From the NCBI GenBank assembly GCA_030015575.1, contig JASDDO010000018.1:382313998-382377997 (forward strand): a stretch of 64,000 nucleotides of DNA, written 5' to 3'. This stretch comes from Agapanthus africanus. Its lineage: Eukaryota; Streptophyta; Magnoliopsida; Asparagales; Amaryllidaceae. Shown here in pieces: positions 33,001 to 45,700 of the stretch. The position numbers were made by a program, and so were the translations under genes. A model generated the notes under the pieces. The model did not search any database and was not told the origin of the DNA. It worked only from the letters and a program-made list of their open reading frames with translations. The number at the start of each line of letters is the position of its first letter. Within the stretch, counting starts at the first letter, position 1.

Positions 33001-36000
33001 TATGGGGGTTTCATGGCATTTTAAAGTTCAATGGGTTTATCTCACAAAGTCCACATATTCATGGGTATCCAGTAAAGTTTACCATTAATTATAGGGTAAA
33101 TTGTCAAAAACCACAACACTTTTTTCCGTTGTCAAAAAACCCCTTGCCTCGAAACTGTAGTCAAAACCCCCTTAAAAAAATTTAGTTGTCAAAAGAACCC
33201 TTACATGTGATATCTAGTAGTTTCCTGAGATATCTAGGCAGTTTTCAGCGATATCTATGCAGTTGTCTGTGATATCTAATCTGTTTCCTGCGATATCTAA
33301 ATAGTTTGTATGAATTGGTTAGATGTAGTAGACTACTATGTAGATACTGTAGGTAAATTTTCCGGGAGGAGGGGGTTTGACTACCGCTTCGAGGCGGGGG
33401 GGGGGGGTTTGTTTGACAACGGAAAAGAGTGCATGGTTTTTTTTTTACTTACCCTTAATTATATGCACTAAATATTGATACTTGCAAAATTTCAAATGGC
33501 GACCTAATGCAGAAACTAATCTTCTAGTTTACAGAAATATGTCATAATTAAATTTTCCTGTTACAGGTGTTACACGCTAGGTAAACAATAAGTTAAAAAA
33601 AATATTACCGGGAATTCAAATTTCTTTTTTGCTTTAAGAAGGATTTCTACAGCATCAGTATATGTCAGCTGAACAAACTCTTTCTCAACAACATCCTGTC
33701 AACAGCACAAAACAGTTAACTTGACATATACATAGATATAATATACCGATTCAATTTCAGATGCGACTTAAACCGAAATGGTGTTCTATTAAATCAGCTT
33801 CAACAGAAAGACAATGAAACACAAGATGCAAGTAAAGGAAAGTACACCAAGTCTTTCTGTTATTCCTTTCTCGATCCAGCTATTAAAAAAATCCATATCT
33901 TCTTTGCAATTCTCGAGAACATACTTCACCTGAGAAAAACCACAATATAACATTAGGCGGTCAAAAGAAATAATGAATGAGACAAATTGACCTTTAAATA
34001 CTAATAAAAACATAATCTACAGGAAGATGTTTAAATGATATCGGAAAAGCAAAGAGGAAACCTACTACGTACTGAAGATATGCAGTTGCGCAAGCCATGT
34101 CATCATTTAAATCAGCAAAAGCGAGTTCAGGTTCTATCATCTATTGGTTGAGGCAGAGAATAAACTTGTTGGGGTCAGTAAAGAAAACAATATACGTTAA
34201 TGCAGTAATTTTGATGGACTTGAAGTACCCAAAATTCAGCCAAATGCCTCGAAGTGTTGGAATTCTCTGCCCTAAAAGTAGGACCAAATGTGTATACCTG
34301 GAAGTGCAACACTATGTTTTCACCATTAAAGCACTCAAGAAATAAAATTTCAAAAGGCTTGACTAGCAAAGTAATAAAAGCATACATCAGAAAGCGCACA
34401 TGCATATGTTTCTGCATTGAGCTGCCCCGAAACTGTCAAGAACGCAGGTTTACCAAAGAAGTCCTGGTAGTGCATAAAACAAATTAAAAGTTAACTTATG
34501 GGTACTACATAAATGAATATAACGTTTTAAAACATAGATAACATTCATAACAAATTCACAGAACAGATTATGGAAGAAAAAGCAATTTTTTAGGAAGGAT
34601 GGCTGTGCCAATACAATTTTTTTCTAATAATGGATTTTTCTTCTGGTGGGTTTTGCAGCACAAGCAATAAAGTGAAAGTGACCCGCAAGTGAAACTTATT
34701 GTTGAATGAATTCTTGAAACAACCAACCATGATACAGTACAATTACATTCTGTTTAAATAAGATTTGAAAAATTTAAGAAAGACAACAAACTCACTTGTG
34801 ACCAATCAACTTTTCCATCCTTTGTAGCAGGAATGGCATTGATTGGGCAATCAGTTGCTTCCCGTGTGTTTGGAATCTGCAAAATAACCAGGATGAGATA
34901 TCTGGAAAAAAATTAAAACATATAGCCATTTGCACAACTTGTATTTTTTGACAATGCTTTATAACTAAGGTCTAAAATCTTGGTATCAGATGGCCAGTTT
35001 TGGGATTGGAATCGGCCTTCTCAATTGTATCGGCCATCTCGGATCCGGGGGATTCCAATGTACTGCGTCCAAGATCAGAACGAGCTTGCCGGCGGACCAC
35101 TGCCGTCCCATTCTTGAGTGAGCTGGAGTATATGGTTTTTGCAATCATTTGACTAAGCATATTTACGAAATTTAGTAAAATTTTAAATAAATAATATCGT
35201 AAACAAAACTATATATACTTTGACGGGTTTGGAGTGTCTACACTAGAAATAATAGTAGAGACGCCACTACACCCCATCACACCATCCATTGGATGAGATG
35301 AATTTTGTATCTCATCATCCATTCAATAATGGATGGTAAGATGGGATGAAGTGGTGTCTCCACTATTATTTCTAGTGGAAACACCCGGAACCCTTGACAT
35401 ATTTTTTAATTTTAATAATTAATGAACTCCTAGAGTGGTTTCTTAAATTTATTATAAAGGCAACTTTAAACATTTTTTATATTTTTTACTAATCAGTAAT
35501 GATATCAAATAAACCAATAACCCATTAAATAATCCCATTAACCTATTAATAAACCCACTACCCCATTAATAAATGTAACACTAAAAACCCAATAATCCGT
35601 TGTTGAACACAACACGAAGGTCGAAAACCTCATTACTGGAACTTGGACCATTTTTGGAATCAAAATCGGCAATCTTAGATCCGAAGGCCGAGATTTAAAG
35701 CCAAGTTTCTAACTAAAAGTACAAAAGATTCTTTTGATGTAATTTCTCAGACAGAAGGAGATATAAGCATTTATCTTAGGATTACAGGTGTGGATGAAGT
35801 GGATCAAACCATGATTTCAATATGGGGATTTTAAACTCCATTCCTTCACTTGATCTATCAGATACTTTGATAATTTTCATTCTGTTATCTGTTCGTAATG
35901 TTCATGCATAACTTAATAAACATTATGTGGTCAAGATCTTCAGCTTTGTACATGGGCATTTCTGTTGCAGCTTTCATACATGGTCATACAAAGTGTGTTA

Positions 36001-36693
36001 ACGTAATAGGATATGAACAGGAATTTAACTTGTTCACATGGCAACCATGTGTCAGGCAGTGTGATGGGTTGACTACAAAAGGGAACAAAAAGTTATCAGG
36101 GTTTGTTAACATGTAAGATCATTAGCCTATTCAATCTACTGATATGATATCAGGAGGTGGCCCCTAACTACAGAGAACACACCAAACTCAAGTGATTGTA
36201 CTAAAAAAAAAGATATAATCTTGTTCCCTCCTGCAAAAGTCATACATTTATAACAAAATTATGAACATGATATGGAAAGAAGTCACCAATGAACTAATTT
36301 ACTAATCAAATGATCAAGATATAAATTAAAGAACTTGCACCAGAAATATAAGGTACAGTGTCATGCAGTGTACATGAGAACAATGCTCATATATTCATAA
36401 ATAATTGAAAGATATTTTGACACAATAGTTATATCGATATGCATACCAAAGTAGTAACACAAAATTGTTCACCAGCGCCTTCACAATCCGAGGCAGTAAT
36501 GATCGGGCTTGAAATCCAAACAAACCCATTTTCCTGGAAAAATTTGTGACTTGCATATGCCAAAGCATTTCTAACTCTTGTAACCTACAGATAACATCCA
36601 TTAAACAAAAGTTACCCAACTTGGAGTGAAATTACAAACTTCTTTACAGGGAAATATAAAATTCCAAACGTCAACATTAAAGTGAAAAACACC

Positions 36694-36773
<80 letters not shown>

Positions 36774-39700
36774 CCCTAGGAGGGAATTTCGTTAGGTGGC
36801 GGCAAAAAACTACACGCTCCACCATTTTATTCGACTATCACCTGTTGAGACTTGATAGCATGATTAACTTATTTAATAATATCATGAACATGCCAACATG
36901 AACATTCCTTCAGCCATGATCGGAAATAGAAGCTTTAATTCTCTTCTTTGATTCTTTCTTCTTGCCTACTTTATTATTACTTAGAGTTTATCTTTGATGG
37001 AAAGTAAATTGATCTGAATTCACAGGATTGAAATGTGTAGGCAAGGACTCCTTTATATAACTCTTCCATCAAGGAGTTATGGAAACTACTAAGTAGTTAT
37101 AGAAACCACCAAGTGGTTTTAAAACAACCACTTTATTTTATGCCCAAAACTTTATATAATAGGATATAGCGTCATTAAGGTATTATATCTAACATTTTCT
37201 CACTTGACTCTAATCATCCTATTAAAAATATAACATTGTTCCAACTATACTTTATGCCCAAATTAAATAGTCACACTTAACTAAGCAAATATTTTATCTT
37301 TTAGAATCTTCAAACATGTACATGTAACTTTATAAGCATTATTCAGAGTCCAATCTTTTAATGCTTCAATTAACAATAATCACATGACTTAAATTTATTG
37401 TGCACGCTTTATTAGTCATGTCTTTAACAATAACATTCAAATATGTCTAGACATAAAATATACATAAAGTTTACAACGAATGACACCATTAAATAATAAT
37501 GAGTCCCATGACCCTTAAATGAAATGACTGGTATCACTTTAGTCAGAGGATCAACAATCATGAACTCCGTTCTTATGTGTTCAAAAGCCACTGTGTGATC
37601 ACAAACTCGATCTTTAGCTTTAAGGAACTTTACATCGATGTATTTTGATTAGAGTTCGAGGTATTGGCCGATACGTGTTCGTATCGGATCGGTTTCTATA
37701 AGGACCGATCCGATATTGGTATATATTTCTCGTATTGGCCGATACGTACCGATACGATGAAGTTTCGGCCGCTACGAGCTTCGCTCGTCCGATACGATGG
37801 CTGATACGAGCATCATGAGATTTCGAACCCAAAAAAGGGGAAACGGAGGAAGAAGATAGCTTTGTAGCTGGAATCATGAAAAAAAAGCACAACTTTTTGA
37901 CCCCAATGGAACAAATTGGTACAAATATTTACTTTTGTATAGGAAATTGAGAAAATTTTGTGTAAAAAATTGATGATTGACAGTTTGAAAATCCTTTTTT
38001 CAGTTCTTATAAAGAGATCTTGAGACATATTATTGCATAACAAAATTAAAACTTATAGGTTCGAGAAGAAGAAGAGGAAGATTGACGAGATCCTCGAGTG
38101 CTCGAGCTTCAACTTGTAGATCTGAGACGAACTAGCAAGATCTACAGGATCTGAGACGAACTAGCAAGATCTACAGGATCTTCAACGAACCAGCGACAAG
38201 AAAAAATTCTCTCGCGTTCTCTTGAAGCAGCGGCGGCGGCCAAAGCAGAAAAGAAAAGGGTTTGGGTTTTTTGTTTGGGTTCTTGAGAGATGAGCTTTTC
38301 ATAGAATAAAGAGATGGCTATTAGGCTTTGTTTTGGGCCTAATTAGTTTAAGTTATTCGATAAAATTGTTTGTATTACATAAGTCTGAACAAATATTAAT
38401 ATGCTACAAAAGTTTAATTTAAGGGGTTTAGTTTTACTCGGTTTGTTTTAATAGGTCTTTTTAACATGAATTATTTGGTCGGATTTGGTTAATTGATTAA
38501 ATTATTATTTTGAATTCACAATAAACCGAAACCGAAACCATCCGAAACCTACTGAAACTTTTTAAAGATGAAAAGGCCAAAACCGAAACCAAGTTCTTGA
38601 ACCTTGATTTTGATCGACTCCCGCTTTTGTTGTTGTTAGCAAATGCAACTGCAGAGGTATTGTCACAATAGATAAGTAATGGCTTTGATATGAGATAAAC
38701 TACTTTAAGTTATGTTACAAAATCCCTTAACCAAGATACCTGTGAATTTGCCTCGTAGCAACTTATAAATTTTGCTTCCATTATTGAGGATGCGACTAAA
38801 TTTTGCTTCATACTCGTTCAGGATACTGCACCTCCAGCAAGTAGGAAAACATATTTTGAAGTAGACTTCCTCGTATTCTCGCAACCGGCCCAATTCGAAT
38901 CCGAATATCCAACCAACTCCAGATGATCAGAATGGCTGTAAGTGAACCTATAATCTTTAGTCCCGCTCATGTATCTTATTATCCTTTTGACAGCTTTCCA
39001 GTGAGCCATACCAGAATTATTTTAACACCCACCCAACATCCCTACTGCAAAAGCAAGGTCTGTCTTGTGTAAATGACCGCATACATAAGACTTCCAACTG
39101 CAGAAGTTTTATTTCCGAAACTCTTTGGACATTGATCCAAATTAAATTTATCACCTTTTGAGATAGGTGCATCTTTAAGAGTGCAATCTTGCATTCGGAA
39201 TCTATCCAAAATCTTTTGAATGCATGCATTTGAGATAGTCCCAAGGCCTACGAGATCTATCTCTGTGAATCTCTATACCAATACATAGAGTTTCATCCAT
39301 ATCCTTCATCTCAAAGTTTTGTGATAGAATGCTTAATCTTATGTAACAAGTCAATATCGTTACATGCAAGTAAAATATCATCCACATACTGGACTAACAA
39401 AATAAACTTGCTCCCACTCACCTTGACATATATACATTCATCCACAACATTCTCAATAAAACCATATAAAAAAATAGTATTGTGAAATTTAATATGCCAT
39501 TGGCATGAGGCCTGTTTAAGCCCATATAGTAATTTCTTTAACTTGCAATATAACTGATTGTTTTCCCAAGTGAAAATCCTTCAGGTTGTTTCATGTATAC
39601 ATCCTCTTCAAGATCTCCATTTAGAAAATCCGTCTTCACATTCATTTGATGTAACTCTAAATCCATATGAACTACTAATGCCATAATTATTCTCAATGAA

Positions 39701-42700
39701 TTTTTAGTTGAAATTGGAGAAAATATTTCATAAAAATCGATTCCTTCTTTTTGAGTAAACCCTTTGGCTACAAGTCTAACCTTATATCTCTCGATGTCAC
39801 CAGACGAGTGTCGTTTAGGTTTGAAAATCCATTTACAACCAGCTGAGGCCCCTCTAGGTAACTCAACAAGATCTCATACTTGATTCTTTGCCACGGACTC
39901 CATTTCTTCTTTCATGGCATCATACCACAAACAAGAATTTTCTCCATTTATGGCTTTGTGAAAATGACTTTGGATCATCCTTAAGTCTGACATCAATGTC
40001 AAATTCTTCAAGGTGATATACAAGAAAGTCACTAGAAACTGTTGGTTTTCTTATTCTTGAAGATCTTCTGGGTCTAACTAGTTCATATAAGTTTTCTTGA
40101 TTGTGGATAATAGGTTCCTCATAAACTGCCTCCTCATGAGGTGGTTCATCATGCTGCAGTTCATTCTGAATTAGTTGTTTCTTAACTTGATTAGATAAGT
40201 CTTCTTGAATAGGTATAACCAATTTTGGAATAAACAATTCATTCATTGTAGATGACGAACCAGGATCAATATTTCCTCAATTCTTATCTTGCGAGGAAAT
40301 TCATTATAATCTGAATCCTCAAGAAACTTAGCATTTCTAACTTCTACAATTCTTGACGTATATGAGGGACAATAAAACATGTAACCTTTGCAGTTCATTG
40401 GATATCCAATAAAAAAACCACTTTCTGTTCTTGGATCAAGTTTCTTTATGTGAGAATTATATATATTCTCACTTCTACTTGACATCCCCATACATCCATA
40501 TGACTTAAATTTGGTTTCCATCCTTTCCAAATCTCAAAAGGAGTCTTAGGAACCGTTTTCAGTGTTTTAAAAGCGAAAAAGAAAAGCGGAGTGGTAGAGG
40601 AGCCAAAGCGCTTAAGCGCTCAGAAATCAGAACATTGGTGTTTCATCAATATTCCCTTTCTTATTAATAAATAATGATTATCATTACATTCTAACTATTT
40701 TTATGCTACTTTTGTACTGGCAAATGCCTAAATTTAACCCAAAATTTAACAAGTTTTCTTAGACAATATATTATTTGCTAAAATATGCTAAAATAATTCA
40801 ATGCATCATAGCTCAAATCAATAAAAATACTTACCAAATTATTAAAAACAATATCTAAAAGATTGTAACTCGAAACCAGATGGAGTCGAAATCGAATTGG
40901 GATTTCATGATCGAAATTCAAAAACTAATTGAAATAGAAAACTCAAGAATTGCTCGAAATCGATTTAGATCTCGACTTCTTGAAATTGATAAACCAAAAA
41001 TTTTAGAGTTTTGAAACCCAAATCTTGAAATGTCTCAAAGTCAGCTCGACAACCGTGTGATTTATCGAGTCGAGCACGAACGATAGAAATACGGAAAAAA
41101 AAGAAAAAGATGAAATGTTGTATTAATTGGTATTTATGTATTCTTACTCCAATAACAATAGTTATATACCCTTTATAACATTTATGAGGTGTATACATTA
41201 ATAAAATAGGTTATGCAATATCACCCGCTTAAACGGGATAAAACGGAGCGACGAAATCCGCTCGGCCGCTTAAACGGACGCTTTTTAAAACACCGGTCCG
41301 CTTTAGATTAAACTCAATTAAGTATATACAAAACTGTTTTAAGTGTTTCACTCCAAAGAGATGATGATAGATTAGTATTACTAATCATACTTCTAACCAT
41401 GTCCATTAATGTTCTATTCTTTCTTTCAGCCACACCATTTTGTTGTGGTATGCCCAGCATTGTATATTGAGCCACACAATACCTTCACTTTTAAGGAATT
41501 GGGTAAATGGATCAGGCATTTGTCCTTTTCAGTATACCTCCTATGGTACTCTCCACCTCTATCCGATCTCACAATTTTTATCTTGTCTTTTTGTTTCTCT
41601 ACTTCAGCCTTGTAAATTTTTAAAGCATCAAATGCTTCAGCCTTATCATTTATGAGGTATAGATACATAAATCTGGAATGATCATCAATAAATGAGATAA
41701 AATATTTCTGACCATCTAGCCAAGTGATCGGAGAAAGACCTCATATGTTTGTATGAATAATTTCAAGACATTTTGTACTCTTAGAACCTTTATTGGTATT
41801 GTTGGTTTGCTTTCCCTTTATACAATCCACGCAGTACCAAGATCAATAAAATCTAAATGATGAAGAATCGTTTCATTTACCAATCTCTTTATTCTGTTGA
41901 CTGAAATATGGCATAATCTCTTATGCTATAATTTGGAGGAATTTTCCTTAATTATAAATCTTTTGTTGCCAACGTTTTCTAGGTTAAGTGAAAGCAATAT
42001 ATTTTCAAAACTAAGGTCTAAATTAAGTTTGTAAAGAATTTCACTTATTATTCCAGAACCAATACAAACATCTTTAAATAAACGAAATCCATTAGCATTG
42101 AAATTTATTACATATCCAGAATGACATAATTTAGTTACAAAAATAAAATTTCTAGAAAAAAATGATACATAAAATACATTTTTCAAATCGATTACAAACC
42201 CAGAGTTTAAACCAAGTCGATAAGTTCTCACGGCCTCAACATGTGACCGCGTCCCATTTCCTGAATAGATATCAGACTCACTTCCCGCTGGCCTCCGTTT
42301 GGTTAGGAAACCCTACATGGTATTGGCAACATGAATTGATGAACCAGAATCAATCCACCAAGTATTATTAAGGATATGACTAAAATTAGATTCATAACAA
42401 ACATATGAAATGAGATTACCTTTCTTACCGAGCCATTTCTTATATTTAAGGCAATCTTTCTTCATATACCCCTTTTTCCTGCAGAAGAAGCACTTCGGTG
42501 TCTTGTCCTTATTCTTCATACGCTGCTTATCCTTCACCTTTGGACATATCAACTCCTTGCTTGCTTTTGAATGCATTCCTTTTATCATGAGTTGGTATAT
42601 TAACACTTTCTATAACCTCATGCTTAAGTCTTTCTTCCTCTTGAACACACATAGGTAGGAGTTCATTTACGGACCAATTCTCCTTGTGTGTGTTGTAAGA

Positions 42701-45700
42701 GATCTTAAATGGTTCATATTCTCCTAGAAGAGAAGACAATATGAAATACACCAGAAATGATTCGGGCATCTCAATCCTTAGGGATTTTAGTTGGAAAGCA
42801 ATATCCCTAAGTTGCATTATATGCAACCGCACACTTTTAGAGCGATTATACTTCGCACTTCTTAGCTTCTGAATAAAGGTCATTGGTAAAGCCTTGTCAC
42901 AAGCGATGAATTGTTCCTCAATTGCCTTTATGAAATCCTTTATCGCATTCGGGAATTGATCTCCAAATGCTTCTACTTATATAGAATTTCATGAGCATTA
43001 TGCTCAGACGATTTGCACGCTCCCATCTTTCATATTCAGCCTTTTTGATTGGCTCCGAAGTCTCTATGGGTACAGAGGACATTCTTCACGAAGAGCAAAA
43101 TCTTAAGTCTAAACAACCTAACTTTAGAAGGATTTTATCCTTCCATTCTGAAAAGTTATCACCGCATAATAAAGGAAATACATTAAGTACAAGGACATGA
43201 ACAACTGCATAGTTAAATAAAACAAATTAATGCTATGAGTGATGAACTTTAGAAAATATTCTAATATAGAGTAGAGCGCGTAAGTGTAAGCTAATCTCTA
43301 TAGAGTAGAGCTTAGAAGTTAATCTCATATAGAGTAGAGCGTGAACACCTATTAATTGTATAACACTCTTAAGTTATAAATGTATTTTAACGTATACAAA
43401 TTTTAATGCGAGTTTAATGATGATTGTAGATTATACTCACTGATATACCTTCTGAAAGAAGGCTCTGAAACCAAATGTTACCAGTTGATAGCATGATTAA
43501 CTTATTTAATAATATTATGAACATGCCAACATGAACATACCTTCAGCCATGATCGGAAATAGAAGCTTTAATTTTCTTCTTTATTCTTTCTTCTTGCCTA
43601 CTTCGTTATTACTTAGAGTTTAACTTTGATGGAAAGTAAACTAATCTGAATTCACATGATTGAAATGTATAGGCAAGAACTCCTTTATATAACCCTTCCA
43701 TCAAGGAGTTATGGAAACTACCAAGGAGTTTTAAAACAACCACTTTATTTTATGTCCAAAACTTTATATAATAGGATATAGTCATTAAGGTATTATATCT
43801 AACATCATCTTTATCATCTAAGATGTGGATACACCAAATTTCATGTGATTCTACCACTTTGTCACCGTTGAATTACCAATGTAAAAAGTTCTAATGTCGG
43901 TAAACCGTTAATTTTGCACCTACTAAATCAACGGTGAAAAAATGGTAGAATCATATAAAATTTAGTGTATCCCACGTCTTAGATGATAAATGCCGATCGT
44001 CCAAAAAAGTCGTGGAGTATATTTTTCGACGCCATAGGAGAAAATTCCCTCATATTAAATGTGTTATAGAAGTCCTTAAATTCTTTGATTTTTCATACAC
44101 GTATATTTGAGGGTATGGTGATCAACTTGAACGGATAGTTCAAATATGTCGTAGATCGAGAGTTCCTGTTTTTAAAAAACGTGGACTGGTTTGCAATGGA
44201 TCACTCCCCTATCTATTGCAAACTAGTCCGCTTTTTTAACAACGGGAACTTTCGGTTTACGACATATTTGAACGATCCGATTCATTCAAGTTGATCACCC
44301 TACCCTCAAATATACGTGTATGAAAAATCAAAAGATTTAAAGGCCTCTAACATATGCATCGGATGAAGTTCATTTTTTCATTATCGAAAGATATTCATTT
44401 TTGCACTCATCGATACATATGTTTGAGGTCTTTAAATCCTTTGATTTTTCATACATGTATATTTGAGGGTACAGTGATCAACTTGAACGGATCGGATAGT
44501 TCAAATATGTCGTAGACCAAAGTTCCCGTTTTTTAAAAACGCGGACCAGTTTGCAATGGATCGCTCCCATATATATATATAAACCACTACCTTTCTTATG
44601 AAAACAAAAACTGCACTGGTTTAGAAAAAAACAATCTTTCAAATATGTCATTTCCTTATTAGTGTCTGTCATTATTTCAAATCTTGGCTCTTCAAGTTTT
44701 TACTCCCACCAAATATTTAAAACTAATTTTAAACCAACTCCTCAATTCAACAAAGTATATGATAGGAATAGACAACTCTTAAGCTCCACTTCTTGTACAG
44801 GATTACCCTCTCCGAGATTCTTCTATCAGGATCGGGTGTAAACAGTCATCGATGCATTCGCCAAAAAGGTAGCATCATCTAGGAATAACAACTTCGACCC
44901 GGACCATTAGCTTGAGAATCAACCCAAATCGGTCCAAAATTTGTGAATGTGGGTAAAAGCATTAGCCATTCTGACTCATAAACAGGTTGACCCGATTAAC
45001 TTGTTTAGTAAACGTATAGTTTTGTGTTTGAATCTTCGACCTGCTTGACCTGAATTTACCCATTACATCAATACAAGTAATATAAGTAATAGATTAGTGT
45101 AGTAGTTAAGCAATTGTTAATGATTACTATGTCTGTCATGCACTATAGCTGACCCTGAAACAAAGTCTTGACATATTTTTTTTTTTTTAAATCTGGAAGG
45201 TAACTATCTAAGAAATTATCCAACAATTAACTTTACATAATGTATTTGAACTTATAGTTCAGTTACTTAATCATGATTTATTTGCTTTGTCGGGTGTGTT
45301 CGATTTCTTGTCTTTGTGCAATTTCTACTCTTCTTTTAAGCATGCATACCTGATTAATGGGTTATGTGCATCACTTGGGTTAACCGCTGCTTGGTGGGTA
45401 AGGTTCTGGCCAGAGGCAGATTTGTTTAATAGAAGGGTATAGTAATTTATGCAAAATGGTTTAGTATACATTAGATTATAGAGACTCAAGCTTCTCAAGC
45501 CTGCTAGGATCGAGATAGCTAGAGAAAACATTTTAAGAGTATATGCAAAAATCATATGAACATGAACTTTTTGAAGAAATAGGGACAATTTCAGATGCTA
45601 GTGGGTTATTCTTCATAACATTATTTTGTGATTTTAAATTGCTGTTTTTGAATTGGTATTGCCTTCATGAATGTGTGTGAATCACGATTACTAATGACCA

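Larger units (their letters stand above)
37195..43475 (-). pseudogene. Decayed Copia gag-pol polyprotein in SYNO intron 4
   Basis: Domains in Copia order on the minus strand: gag (about 42960-42527, with [13 protein letters not shown] and [13 protein letters not shown]); a CCHC-like zinc knuckle ([14 protein letters not shown], near 42490-42440; the usual GH is GY); protease with [15 protein letters not shown] (42360-42313); pre-integrase (42231-41926); integrase core (41668-41400, with RSDRGGEY); integrase C-terminal part (40530-39920); reverse transcriptase (about 39900-39250, with [10 protein letters not shown] and the active-site YVDD at 39388-39377); and RNase H (39009-38705, with SDSNWAGC). 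Frame changes and stops occur throughout, and two MITEs interrupt it (37650-38606, 40560-41295). It is non-functional. Confidence 0.9.

Noticed and set aside
34066-34074. Alternative donor TAC|GTAGTA for SYNO exon 9
   Set aside because: It is also in phase but loses one conserved Val of the LQYVVKYV motif; the donor GTA|GTAGGT is closer to consensus and keeps it.
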